Of a stretch of DNA of 64,000 nt, positions 12,535 to 24,281 are shown piece after piece. The translations under genes were made by a program, and so were the position numbers. The stretch comes from Sistotremastrum niveocremeum HHB9708. Its lineage: Eukaryota; Basidiomycota; Agaricomycetes; Sistotremastrales; Sistotremastraceae. The notes under the pieces are model-generated. The model saw nothing but the letters and a program-made list of their open reading frames with translations. It was not told where the DNA came from and did no database searches. The stretch spans positions 43,068 through 107,067 of the forward strand of contig KV419402.1 of assembly GCA_001630475.1 (NCBI GenBank), in the 5' to 3' direction. Within the stretch, counting starts at the first letter, position 1. The number at the start of each line of letters is the position of its first letter.

Positions 12535-13587
12535 GCTGCATTGCCAGTTCCCTAAAGTCTGCGACCGATATCTGCCTCAGATTGTCGCAACGGTTTCATA
12601 TACTGACTCGTATGATAAACTTCTCTGCGTATATCAGCTATGCACATGTCTAGGTCATTCTTCGACTGCAACTGGCCAACTTGCCGTTCCCAGCAATGCC
12701 AAACCCCAAGATACGGCCTGCTTGATGGTTGGCCCCGGTAACTCGGTCAAGGTGTTTCGGCTGAGGTATATAGTTCAGGCATATGCTCGTATGTCCTCCA
12801 TAGCAAGTATCACTCTTACGATTGCCCTTGGGTTCATCTTACATGGAGCGTAAACCCGTCACTCCTACACCGGAAAGCGTTGGACGCGAGGTATTACGTC
12901 ATCACTGTCCCTCATTGGGTAGAAGTCTCACCGACAACTAGATTGTATCCCTCTCTCAGGCTGTAATCGACATCCTTTTGGAGACACCATTTCTCCAAGG
13001 ACCACTGGTCTTTCAAACGCCACCGACTCAGGGCGGCAAGTTCATCCCCCGACCAGTCGTCGATTCGGTGAATTCGGGTAACTGCCCCCTCCATCCGGAG
13101 TCGCTCGAGAATGTACCAATCCTTGAATACGAACGAATCCTCGTAATGTCAGCACGTGAGGTGGAAGATTTGATCTCCCTCTTTCCGTGGCAATCGGAGT
13201 TGAAGGAGATATCGAGAGTGATTCACAATCAGTGGAATGAAATCGATAAACTTAAAGAAAAGGAATGGGATAGGCAGAAAGCTAATCAGGTCGTACCTCT
13301 GTATGTGAGCGATATGCCTGCCGCGACTACAGGACTCACTCTGGGAGCTGGAGGTTCTCCGCGCTCGACCTGCAAAGCGTGTATTCCGTAGTATCTTGAT
13401 TACAATATCTTCCTCAAAAAATGAGATCACATGTCATCGATCTAGAACCGTGCGCACAGACAATGTCCAGAGAGCAACCCGTGTCAGTCCTCCCGAATCT
13501 CCCGAGTCGCACTCAAGAGAGATTAGGATTTCGACTGATCTCAGCTATCCCATGCAGATTATCGCCCGTGCACGATCGGCATCGTAA
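12535..13587 (+). CDS. Hypothetical protein, lineage-restricted; start uncertain
   Basis: Exons that join in frame encode VKVFRLSKYHSYDCPWVHLT (split by a 38-bp intron at about 12770-12807), then LDARYYVITVPHW. A 41-bp intron follows (about 12919-12959), then AVIDILLETPFLQGPLVFQ and a predicted helical stretch (WNEIDKLKEKEWDRQKANQ). A further intron near 13290-13333 leads to a basic, Ser-rich tail ending at TAA 13585-13587. The first exon cannot be fixed: the frame upstream of 12760 stays open back to about 12580 without a clear ATG. No domain is recognised. Confidence 0.45.
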
Positions 13588-14600
13588 AACTGAGTCAACC
13601 GACGATTCTGTGAGATGTCGAGAGAAATCTTGAGGCCGTGTGACATCATATGAGAGAACCAGGACTTGGTGCGTGCGGTGCCAGAACAAGACATCTAGAA
13701 TCAAAGAGGCTCGAGTCTTTGCCTAGTCGTCGCACAAGATGTGATGAGAATACCGAATACCGTACTGTCGAGATGGTCAAATCCTTGAATGCTAAAATAT
13801 TGCATGTTCAGAATATCGGATTGGCGGATTGGCGAAAAGTTAGATGGGCGGATTACGGGAATGTGAAACTGGATGAGATGCTATACTGTTGAAATGATGA
13901 CGACGAAATTCTGGCTCACCGAACTCATGCAAGGAATTATAACGTGTGATTATCCTCTGCCATTCTCATCTCATCAGTAACGCTGAGGATCCTTCGGTCT
14001 CACCCTCCTCTGCTCAGATATTGCCTTACGATGGGCCTTCGTCGTTCACGCGTTCCACATGGTACACCGAGCCATACAAAGCCGGTATGTCCGACCTCAC
14101 TCCCACACTCCGTACTCGAGCTCTTGTTGAATTGTCCCGTTCCGAGTCAGTAACACCTGCAACGATGCTAGGACGACTTTAATCAATGCTGAAGGACATT
14201 CATGATCAGTTTCATCGCTGGAATGAGTCGGAGTTGCAGGACGGTGACGACTCAGAGTGTTTTGCTTTATCCTAATTTGGACCCATGTATTGTCCATGAG
14301 TACCATGACCCCGAATGCCAATGAGTGCCGATGCATGAGTTGTAGTCACATATTCCATAGTAAAATCCAATTGCTGAGCATATTCCTCCTCCTCTCTACA
14401 TGGAAGCCTGGCTCCCACAGTTGTACTAGAAACCTCTACACTCTAAGTATTCCTCGGCGTCGTCGACGTCAAAGTCTCTGGCCGCTGAGCATTACTCGTC
14501 GTCGACGTCAAGCTCCTCTATGTCAGAATGATCGGCCTCCTCGTCATCAAGAGGGGAATCAGCCCTAAAAGAGAAGGAGTGAGTTGGATCAGCTCACCAC
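13588..14600. repeat. Decayed repeat block, copy 1
   Basis: Contains the words GAATATCGGATTGGCG, GAAACTGGATGAGATGCT (13800-13890) and CTCAGATATTGCCTTACGATG (split here, about 14008-14030). All recur in closely similar form at 16780-17230. A short open frame at 13946-14182 reads like an old exon end, but no gene could be built. A GTCGTCGACGTCAA word is repeated at 14457-14515. Confidence 0.5.
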
Positions 14601-14615
14601 GGCCATGATTCGAGC

Positions 14616-15365
14616 TCACTGGTTGCTACCCTGACCATCCGATGAATCGGTGGAGCTTTGGGACGAAAGGCTGCTATCCCCTTCCACAGGGCTCCTAACG
14701 AACTCTTCGATCTTTCCTAATATGAACACAGAAAGCGCACTTCTAACGTTGTGAGGTCGGTTAGGGAACGCAATTTCTCGCGCGCATGCAACTATGGTGA
14801 AGGATTTGATATAGTGAAGAGGATCGTTGTAGAAGTCGTTCATGATGGCAGTCACGGCGTAAGTGTTGGCACAAAGGCTTTCTAAAGGGGTGACGTTGGC
14901 ACCGTCTTCATGGTTGGCGAAGCTATGAGATGATTAGTCGATAGAATTGAGGCCACAAAGCAAGGCATACTAGCTGATCCTCTGTCGGGCCAGTTCTCGC
15001 CCTATCGCGGACAAGTGAACGCGAAGACCATTCACAATCTGTATATGCCCGGCCACCGTCGTTAACAAAGTTGTCACCCTAGGAGCGACCGGCCCATCGA
15101 GTCCTTGATGAACTCCATGGAAGATAGCAGCACTCTCTGGCCGCGTAGGATAGTCTGTTGGAAGAGGGCCCTCGGGATCGAATATATACCGAGGGTCTTC
15201 CTGATACATGTTGAGATTGTGATATGGGAGAGAATGCGGATGGAGTTTGGATGGGTGCAGATAAAGCTTTATAGTGAAAGATGCGGAGCTTGCATGTATT
15301 GTGTGCTTTGTTCTTAGTTCACGCTCGGAGCCATCGGAATCGGATAAAGATGAAGTAAGCGCCAT
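14616..15365 (-). CDS. Hypothetical protein, two exons
   Basis: Start ATG at 15365, TGA at 14616-14618. One 48-bp intron (14923-14970, GT-AG on the minus strand) joins RQRISY to FANHEDGANVTPLESLCANT in frame, giving about 233 residues. Segments such as VTTLLTTVAGHIQIVNGLRVHL and YNDPLHYIKSFTIVACAREIAF look like amphipathic helices. The C-terminus is Ser/Gly rich. No family is recognised. It is divergently transcribed from the gene at 15449 with only 83 bp between the ATGs, so the two probably share a promoter. That gap contains a tandem CCTGTCCTACA word (about 15411-15432). Confidence 0.55.
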
Positions 15366-15448
15366 CAAATGCCGAGCACCGAAAGGAGTTTTCCTTCCGG
15401 GACCCACACCTGTCCTACACCTGTCCTACACCTACGTCCCTCCTTACA

Positions 15449-16054
15449 ATGGCGACTGCTCCAAAGGATAACAGATACATCGGTCGTTCCGAACGCATTG
15501 CTCGACGCATGCAGAGTACCAACGATCCTCAATTGAAGGCTAAGATATATCTGGAACCTGTTGTCGGCACTGTCGCGAAACGTGTACAACGAAAGATCGG
15601 TGGCATGTAAGTCTCATGATGTTTAGTCGTTTCAGGCTAATTCTCTCTTCAGGAATCCCGAGAATCCCATTGTCACGCTCTGGCAGCGCTCGCCGAATCC
15701 TGAGAAAGCCTTACGAAGAGCCAAAAGGCAAGCGTTGCGATACCCCCCTGATCCTGAAGTTACGTTCTCCAGAGATGTTAAATCTCTGTTTACGCTAATG
15801 GAGGAGATCATTTTGAACAGTCTACTCGACATTCTAGTGCGTAACCCCTCTGGCTGAGTGCATCGCTCGCCTTCGTCTGACTCGTGTCGTAGGAACGACA
15901 AGATAGGAATCTTAGATCCGCTCAGCTCCCGGATTCTCTGGGCAAGGGTTCGCTTTCAAGGCCTCGAATTGTATCGGCGCGTCTGGATACTATTCCCGAA
16001 GAGGAGGGTTCTATCATGGAGGAGGCGATCTTAGGGGGCATGGAAAGTTGGTAA
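15449..16054 (+). CDS. Hypothetical protein, three exons
   Basis: ATG 15449, TAA 16052-16054. Two GT-AG introns (about 15607-15652 and 15840-15894) join three exons in frame, giving about 167 residues. The protein is basic and arginine-rich at the start (RSERIARRMQ, KALRRAKRQALRYPP). A helical segment (VKSLFTLMEEIILNSLLDIL) crosses the second junction, and the C-terminus is acidic (IPEEEGSIMEEAI). No family is recognised. It is divergent from and adjacent to the 14616-15365 gene. Confidence 0.55.
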
Positions 16055-16780
16055 CGTGTGTACAATGAAGACGATGAGAACGATTTGCCATTTGTGTATT
16101 TATGGGATGCATGTCCTAAGTGCTCCCCTGTTTCTCCTGCTTTCTTTCCTAATATCTGTATCTTTGAATGTAGCTCATTGAATATGGAAGAGGCAATGAC
16201 CAATATGTGTCTCACACCTTACATCCGACGACTATGTTGAACGCCGATAGAACTGTGGGACATATCGACAAAACCTCTTGAACCTTTTGCAACTGCGGCG
16301 GAAATTTGGGCCCTGCGGGATGTCTTGGTTGACCCACATGATCTCGTTCGCGATCGCCCGGCGGAAGTTGCTTAGGCGAACGTTGTCTATTGTTCTGTGC
16401 ATGGCCAGGGTATTGGGCGTAACTCGTCCTCATGGATCAAGTGTGTATTCGGCCATTTCATGTGATTACCTGCGTCATTGTTCTGATTGATCACGCCAGG
16501 TGGATCGCGGCTGATTTGATGGATTATAGCGGCTGATTTCGGTGTTCTACAATATGAGCTATAAGCTTTAACTATGATAACGTTTTGTGACATCCGGCAA
16601 TGGGGCCTTCTTTACTTCCTCGACACCATAATCATATGACGCTCCTCCGAATGCACCTCGCCACACTAACGCTTGATCCAGCTCGTATCCGTCCCAAATG
16701 TGCATGAACGCGGTATCGGACTGGCAGCGCCTGACTTAGATCTGATGCTCATCGACAACTCTTCAGTGTCCCTTCCTAGT
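16055..16780. other. Intergenic, nothing recognised
   Basis: Unstructured intergenic sequence with short unsupported open frames only. Confidence 0.45.
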
Positions 16781-17460
16781 GTCTCCCTCCTGTGCTCAAA
16801 TCACGCCTTGCGATGCTGAATTGTTGAGGCCTGGGGTGTTGGGGGTGTTGAGTTACTGAAATACCGCATTGGCGAATACTCTGGAATACCGCAATGTCGA
16901 GTTGCTGGAATACTGGAAGGTCAGGATGTGGAATGCGCGGAAGGTGGGGATGACGGATGTTGAGAGTATCAGATTGACGGACTGGAGTAATGCTGGAAAG
17001 TCGGATTGGCGAAATGCTGGATGTTGAGAATATCGGATTGGCGAAATGCTGGATGTTGAGAATATCGGATTGGCGAAATGCTGGATTGGCGAAATCAGGG
17101 AAACTGAGACTGGATGAGATGCTCTGGTGCTCGAAATGCTGTCGTACCGTGAAATCGTGCTGCGATGCTCAAATATTGCCTTACATGAGGCCTCGTCGTG
17201 GAGCCGTCGCGGCTGCAATTGGTTGTCGAGATGTGTCAGATACGCTGTATACCGCAATGTCGAAATGCTGGGATCCGGGATGACCAGAATGGCGGATTGG
17301 CGAATTACGAGATTGGCGAAATACGGGAATCTGAGATTGGGATGAGATGCTGTGTGCTCGAATTCCTGTCTCACCGGAATCCCAGGATTCCGCGGTTCCG
17401 AGGATCCGGCAATCCGGTAATCCCGGTGCCCCGGAATGCCTGGCTTCCGGCTACATGCTT
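16781..17460. repeat. Decayed repeat block, copy 2, with internal tandem copies
   Basis: The unit GATTGGCGAAATGCTGGATG plus TTGAGAATATCG occurs in tandem at about 17003-17070. A related GGCGAAATNCGGGAA word and the GCTCAAATATTGCCTTAC word recur through 17168-17340. The same words occur in diverged form at 13790-14040. A long minus-strand open frame across 16853-17764 is a by-product of the repeats. The superfamily is unknown. Confidence 0.6.
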
Positions 17461-18022
17461 TTCGCAAAGCGAGAATGTCGACGCTTTTCGCGGCCTGCGT
17501 TTCATAGTGCAAAAGTTGTGATTTTTTGGGTAGCCCTTCGCGATCTTTTCGCTTTGAGACAGCGATGCAAGACCAGATCTGATTTTCATTGCTCTGCGGA
17601 GCAAAAATCCATTCTGTTCTTGGGGAGTAAAGCATGCAAGTCTGGCGGATACTTTCAATGCATCTCTTGGCTACATTTCTCAGAACCTGCGTTGCAAAAC
17701 GCTTGATTAAACAGTGAGTACGCAGAAGCATCTTGCAAAAATTTTGCAACGCTTTTCGGCGCAACCTCGGATCCGCTTCTCATGCCTTGCTCAATGTAAC
17801 CGGCATGCAAGTACAGTAGTAATTTGCACACCTTTGGCACCAGGTCTGCATTGAAAACGGTCTAGATAGTCACATCCTACATACAGCGCATCACATCGCA
17901 AACTGCGATCCAATGTTCAAACCAATCGCGCTGAAATCTCCCTGAAATCACATGTTCAGGATTCACACTTTTCTCACACTGTTCTCGCTGCAAAAAGCGT
18001 ATCCTGCATGCTGTGACTGTAT
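17461..18022. other. Intergenic flank of the DUF6589/RecQ element
   Basis: Contains several TTGCAAAA/GCAAAACGC words but no gene. The last four bases (GTAT, 18019-18022) are the left half of a possible imperfect 4-bp target duplication of the element that starts at 18023. Confidence 0.4.
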
Positions 18023-18047
18023 TAACCTCTGGCCAAAAAGACCTCCG
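18023..18047 (+). repeat. Left TIR of the DUF6589/RecQ element
   Basis: Twenty-five bases identical to the reverse complement of 28718-28742, starting TAACCTCTGGCC and ending GACCTCCG. Confidence 0.9.
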
Positions 18048-19625
18048 ATTCCGATCCGAAGGTTCCGCGCGCCGACTTTGTCTTCTGTAGTCACATAGTG
18101 TCACACTTCCTTTGTACTCTTTCCGATGTCTGGATTCTCTCAAAAAGATCGTGTTCGTTCGCAGGAGGAAAGCATAATAAGATTCTTCGAGAAGAACATG
18201 CTTGATCTGGAGTCTGTGTTACGAATTGTCCTCAATACCAGTAATTCGACTCTTCTACAATACCGCCACTCGTATATGAAGACCTTTGGGAGTATCATGA
18301 CGGATACTCTAAACCTGATGGATTTCTCGTATAAGGACCAGGTGCCGGACACGAATCAGATGATTCTGAATCGATCTATCGACATCTTCCTCTCCGAACT
18401 CCGAGACCTCAGCAACATTAAAGCTGGCCTCCACTATGCAGCCACTCGCCTTAGCCAGCATCAAGTCGAAACGTTCGACCTTCCCGAGATTGCTCGAAAA
18501 TATCATAGCATCGCCCCCAGTCTATGGAGAGTAACTGGTACCCTATTGACTGGTGATTCGTCGTATCGACTCACAACCGACTTGGTCAGTGGTGTCGCCA
18601 ATTTACTCAGTGGCGCCGTGCCCGCCTCGGAGTCAGCACCAGATATCGAACTGAGGGAGGAGAATGGAGACCTTCAGTCTCGTGAGGACGCCGAATATGA
18701 AGAAGATATGTTACTGGAAGATTTAGTAGATCTCGCGGCGGAGGAGGAAAGTGATGCCATGCCGATGGATAACACAAGTCCTGAAGATCGAGAGACCACT
18801 AAAAAATTGCTCAGGCAACGGATTCAAAGAGACGAAATCTTGAGAGTGGTACGTGCTGCTAATGTCACGAATTTACTCTGTGAAACTGATCACCTCCCAG
18901 AAAACTGTAACCATAATGAGCATCTGTGCAAACAGCATGAACCGACGATGCAATGCTTTCCAAATAATCAACTCCCTCTTTCTCAACTCCGTGAATGCAA
19001 CAGAACGGGTCCACGGATGGGGTGCCCATGCAGGCCTATGTGTGTCAGATCAGTCCGCCGCCAATTTAATCGATTCACTCTCGAAAGAGATGCGTACGAA
19101 CTTGATCGATGTCTGTCGAACGGATCAGTTTGCTCTTGCATATGACAACGTGGATTTCAGCTTTCAGAACCCGGAACCAACTGCAACGAAACAGGGAAGC
19201 TTTCGCAGTATGACATCAGGGACATTCATCGAGATGCCTTGGTTGGATCCTGAGATACTCCGGTGTTCCAAGGAATTATGGGAAACAAATCCCTACAATC
19301 GTTTTGGCACGACAACAAAGCGCAAACTTGAGATCGAAGCATCCGACATTGTTGTTGATGGGGAACAATGGGAGCGATTGTGGAAGCGCTTTCGATGGCA
19401 TCTTCTTGCCAATCTAGTGCATAATCACAAGGAATTCAAGCATTTCGCTGCCGATCTAGGGGAAATCCCTGGAACCAACATTAATGCCCCTCTCATTCCG
19501 ACAAAACAGCATCCAGTGGTGTTGATGGACATTAAAGAGTCTTCCATCGGAGGAAACATGGAGGTTCTCCTCAACGTGTTTGATCAGGCAGGGAAAAAGC
19601 CTGAAGACATTGAGGGGCGCATATA

Positions 19626-22600
19626 CTGTACCATTTTGACAACGCCGGCGGCGGGTTTGGACACGGACAGCCTTGGGACACTCCGGCTGAGCGGCGGACA
19701 GCTGCCGGGACAAGGGACAATGTATTTTCAGCGGCTGGTCATGCCGGCGGCATCGGCCGACGGGACAAACGCCGCCTTGTTTCATTTCGACTTCAGTACG
19801 GGCCAGTTGGATAGGCAACCGTGCCACTCATACTTGTAAATATTATATTGTCTAGTGTAGTCTAATACATTATATTTGTTCGCAAACCCTCGCCTCTCCC
19901 CTGTTCCACTCTACAATGTCCACATCAACTGCAATGGATATTGATCCGCCACCGAAGGCCAAACTCCTCATCCCAGACCATATCCCAGATGGTGTTGTAC
20001 CACCGCTCAGTGCTTCAGTTGCAAGCATCATGTTGTTTGATGGCATCCCTAATGCGGCACCTGACTTGCGCACCCCTACGATGCCACACCAATGGCTTTC
20101 ACCTGAGACACCGAATGAGCAATTCGAAGCACACGTACTTCAAAACATACCTATTCCTTCAGGGCAACAAATCGATGAGCTGCTCGACTACCTAGACGTC
20201 AACGAAGAAGCACTCAGAACGTTCAACTCTGTTGCCCCAATTCATCTTACAAATAAGAAGGCACATCTTCGCCTCCCGCTCTGGGTTCTAACGTATTGGG
20301 ACCGGATGAGGTTTCTTCGTACTCAACGAGATGATTGGCGCACATCGCTATCATGGGCCCGTCAGAAAGTTCTTCTGGCAATGAAAGATGGAATAACAAA
20401 GCCACCTCTTCGTGCTTTGCATACGGCCTTGGAGAGCATTGCAGCAGCAAGCTATCTGCAGGGAGCGAATGGGACCTTGGGATGTGTCTATGAGCTGACC
20501 AGTTATCTTGGAGACAATCGACTTACAGGTCAGCATATCCGTCAACTCGCCGAACTTGCCAGCAGCCACATTCGCAAAGCAAGTCAATCGTTATCGACAC
20601 CAACTCACATTGCCGACCTCGAATTTCTTGACTCTCTCATGGCAGCGTTCAAGAGACCTGAACAATACAGTAGTGAGCGAAAGTTCGCGTCCCTTCGTGC
20701 TGTTGGCGAAGACGTACAGCTTGAGGATGTCACTAAGATCGGTGGCATTATGCATGTCAATGGGAACCACTACACTGCGTACGTTCTTGACACCAAACAT
20801 CACTCTTTGATGTACGGGGATTCCTGCGGCAATTCCATTCCGGAACAAGAGAAAAGCGCGCTACAGTGGTGGTGTCAGCATCACACTGGGACTTCGGGAA
20901 CATTGAAGCTCGTACCTTTGGACATTGGCTCCCAGGATGACGCGACTTCATGTGGAATCGTTGCATTGAACGCTCTTCTTCATCACTTCCTCCCGTCGCA
21001 GTTCCCTTTGTTTGAGTCTTCGTCGAAGACATATCTGGCATGCAAGCGTATCGAGACATGCTTTGAAATTGCTGATATGTCCTTGAAATGGGTGAGTTAT
21101 CTCTTCCCAAAATGGCGTGAATGGAGACTCATTTACTCTCAGACATCAACCCCGGCAGTACAACTGGAACTAGGCACGGTTCCACCGGTTGATGCTGCTG
21201 ACGGTGGTTGCGAACCTGTTCAGAGCCAGCCGTCGGATGTCACACAAGCAAAACCCAAAGAACCCAACAGCGACGCACCTGCACCATCTGGCGTTGCGAA
21301 TCTCTCGCCGTCTAATCCGTTCGCTCAATTTGTCACATCGAAGGCCTTATCCTTTGGAGCTAAGCCAACAAAGTCATCCTCAGGCTCGTCGAAAAAGAAG
21401 CTCGATGACTTACCCCAGAGCACCTTGCCCTTTCAAAAGATCTCTGATGACGCGTACGCGCTTCAAGTATCTAAGGGTCTGGAGTCAGTCAGTGAGGGTC
21501 GGACGACTTGGGAAGAACATGCTGAAGGGGTTAGACGAGCTAAACGCGAATCTCTGAGGGACTACGATCGTGAGCGCAAGCAGAAGCAACGACATGAGCA
21601 GAAACAAAAGGATCGGGTGGCAGGGATTCGCGACGATGACCTGCGACTCATCAAGAAGCTACCAACAAAGATTGTTGTAAGTGATGTACTTGCGCTGAAC
21701 AACTCACGCACTCACCCTGATTTGCCGACTAGACATTGAAAGATCACGATGATTCTGGAGAGAAAGTGTCAGATCGGCATGCAATAGCGATCGGGACTCG
21801 AGCGCACCTTCAGTTTGAAGCCGAAGCGCCGAAGACTCATCCCCAAGGCCGGAAGACTCATCCAGATGGCAATCGAGCGCAGCGTCGCTCCGATAATGCT
21901 CAACTACCTCGCTGGTTTAGTCCTACAACCTGGGTAATGATTGAAGAAGCTGTTAAAGATGTCGGGAAGCCATGGGGACCTACAGCGATTGCCAACAAGT
22001 TGAAGGGAAAGAGCGAGGCTTTGTTTGGAGATTTTCACTATCAGAGAATTTCCGACTGGCGACGCAAGGACATTACTGATCGATTTGTGTGGACGGATTA
22101 TGTGTTGAGACAAGTTGCAGCGCAGAATCGACCTGGAGCCAGCACCGTGCGACGCAGCATCTTGGTTAGTTATTCATGTCATCGTAAACACTTCATAAGG
22201 CTCACTCTACATCAGGAATCATATCCCAATGCAACCAAGAAGATTCGATTGACGCTGGAACAGATCCGCAAGACTGGTGTCGCTGTCGACATCACTTCAG
22301 CCCGCGGCATTATTGTTGGTATTTTGACTCACGAATGCCCCGAAATATTTGAGAAGAAGGACAAGAACGGCAAGCGCTTCAAGTGCAGTGCCTCGTTTGT
22401 TCGTCGATTCTTGCGCAAGAACATGAAATGGTCTTTGCGGCGAGGAACCAGAGCAGCTCAGAAGACGCCAGAGAACGTGGACGAAGTCCTCCGCCGTGCT
22501 TTCTTCAGGATGGCAGCGTCCATCGAAATGCACGACATCAACAAGGCAGGATTTCTGGTCAATACCGATCAAACTCAAGTCGTATATGGCATGGGACCCA

Positions 22601-24281
22601 AACTGACCTGGTCCCAGACGGGTGCGAAGCAAGTTGATGTCCTAGGTTCAGAGGAGAAGCGTGCCTTCACGCTTGTGGTTGGCGTCTCCGCCTCAGGTGA
22701 CGCACTCCCGTTTCAGGCAATCTTTGCCGGCAAAACCACCGAATCTCAGCCTTCAAAAAAGGCACGTTCCCGTGCAAAGGCAGATGCACGTGGATTCCGG
22801 TTTGAGTCTGGCGGAAAGACATACTGGTCAACTCAGGAGTCAATGCGAAGATACGTGATTGACATACTAGTGCCCTACTTTGAACGACAGCGACGTCTCC
22901 ACAACCGTCTGACGCAGAAGTGTATGTGGCTTATTGATTGTTGGAGTGTCCACAGATCACAGGAGTTTCGCGATTGGATGAAAGAGAATTATCCCTGGAT
23001 AATAGTCATGTATGTGCCGGCGGGATGTACAGGACTATTCCAACCTTGCGATGTTGGAATGCAGAAGATTCTCAAGCATATCATCGCTCGCTGTGCACAC
23101 AAAGACGTTGTCGACGATACGCTAGAGCAGTTGGAGAATGGCACTCCCCCGGAGACTATTCGCCTGGAGAAGGGAGTTAGAGCTCTGCGAGACCGGTGCG
23201 TCGACTGGATGGTCTCTGCGTACGATGAGATTAACAAGCCGGAGCTTGTGATGAAGGTGAATCCTCACAGATTACGGTTGTCTCAATTACCACTGACGCT
23301 TTCTCCAGTCTTTCGAGATGTGCAAAGCCGGAGAGTTCTCGCTCGCATTCTCTTCACTCACAAGCCACGAAGCTCTGCGGGCGTTATTCAAAATTCAATC
23401 GCAAGATCCATCATTCTACGCCGAGATAACCGCACCTCAAGATTCAGCTGTCACAAGCACGGGGATTACTCCTGAAGATCTTGAGACCGCTGAGGGCTTA
23501 GAGGAACAAGACAACATGGCTCTGCTGGAAAACGACACATCCGTGTCAGTGAAGAAAGTCATTCTGAGAGTGACTCAAACCAACCCCGCCCAGGATTCTG
23601 ACATCTATGAGCTCTCAGATTCTGACGACGACTTCGAGGTTGAGGGCTTTGAGGAACTAGATGAGATCGACACCGATCATGAGAAGGATGCTGGAGAGAA
23701 AGACAATGATCTCGAGGAAGGGAAGGACAAGACGAAGGCGATGGAAGATAAGACGTCTCTTCGTCGGGGAACACGAGCTCGTAAGGCCAACCAACGCTAT
23801 ATGGCTGCTGAATGGTGCCGCTACAACGATGATGACTCAGATTCTGATTAGATGATTTCGAAAAGATGTAGATTACAATCATATATTGACTTTCAACGAA
23901 GTATCCGGGCGTACAAAAGGGCGATGTGTATCTGAGACACGGATGATGGAGACGTTGGATAGAAAGCCCCTGACCAACACCAAGTCGTTCAGGGGCGGGG
24001 AATCTTGCGGCGCGAGAGTAACAATGCCAGAGACGACGCCAAGTCGCTCTCGTCATTGTGAACGACCAGCACCAAGCTGCGTCGTTTGCTCGTTCGTCCT
24101 TGCGCTGTCGTGGGCAGCGATAGCAGAAGAACGACGCGTTCGGCTAATCGCGTATAGCCTATGTGACGTCACGTATTCTGTCCCGGCTGACTCCTCGCGC
24201 GGGACACGGATTTTGAGATTTTTACCGGCGGCGGCGAGCCTTCGGGACATGGGACCATCCGCCATTGTCAAAATGGTACAG
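19626..24281 (+). mobile_element. pogo/Tc1-mariner-like DNA transposon (4,656 bp)
   Basis: Inverted repeats CTGTACCATTTTGACAA at 19626-19642 and its reverse complement at 24265-24281, flanked on both sides by TA (19624-19625, 24282-24283). A TA duplication plus a DDE_1-type transposase identifies the Tc1/mariner-pogo group. It carries one large gene (19916-23851) and GGGACA-rich subterminal regions. The perfect TIRs and uninterrupted gene suggest a young insertion. It lies in the DUF6589 gene in the same orientation. Confidence 0.92.
19916..23851 (+). CDS. Fused C48 (Ulp1-like) protease and pogo-type DDE transposase
   Basis: Four exons (19916-21676, 21733-22164, 22216-23256, 23309-23851), all with GT-AG introns and lengths divisible by three, encode about 1,258 residues. 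Residues about 280-400 form an Ulp1-like peptidase core: GNHYTAYVLD (His), YGDS (Asp), DDATSCGIVAL (Cys). A charged coiled-coil stretch (DYDRERKQKQRHEQKQKDR) links to the transposase. Catalytic acids there are NTDQT, LIDCWSVH and FQPCDVG, with about 37 residues between the second and third, the DDD pattern of pogo/Tigger. The C-terminus is acidic with an RRGTRARK basic patch. Without the 56-bp first intron (21677-21732) the two domains would be separate frames. C48 peptidases are known passengers of CACTA, MULE and KDZ elements; fusion to a pogo transposase is less familiar to me. Confidence 0.85.

Noticed and set aside
16853-17764. 303-residue minus-strand open frame
   Set aside because: It runs through tandem repeats, lacks splice structure and has repeat-driven composition.
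19631-19839. Natural C-terminus of the DUF6589 protein
   Set aside because: The sequence after 19625 is the transposon TIR and its subterminal region; the true continuation is at 24284.
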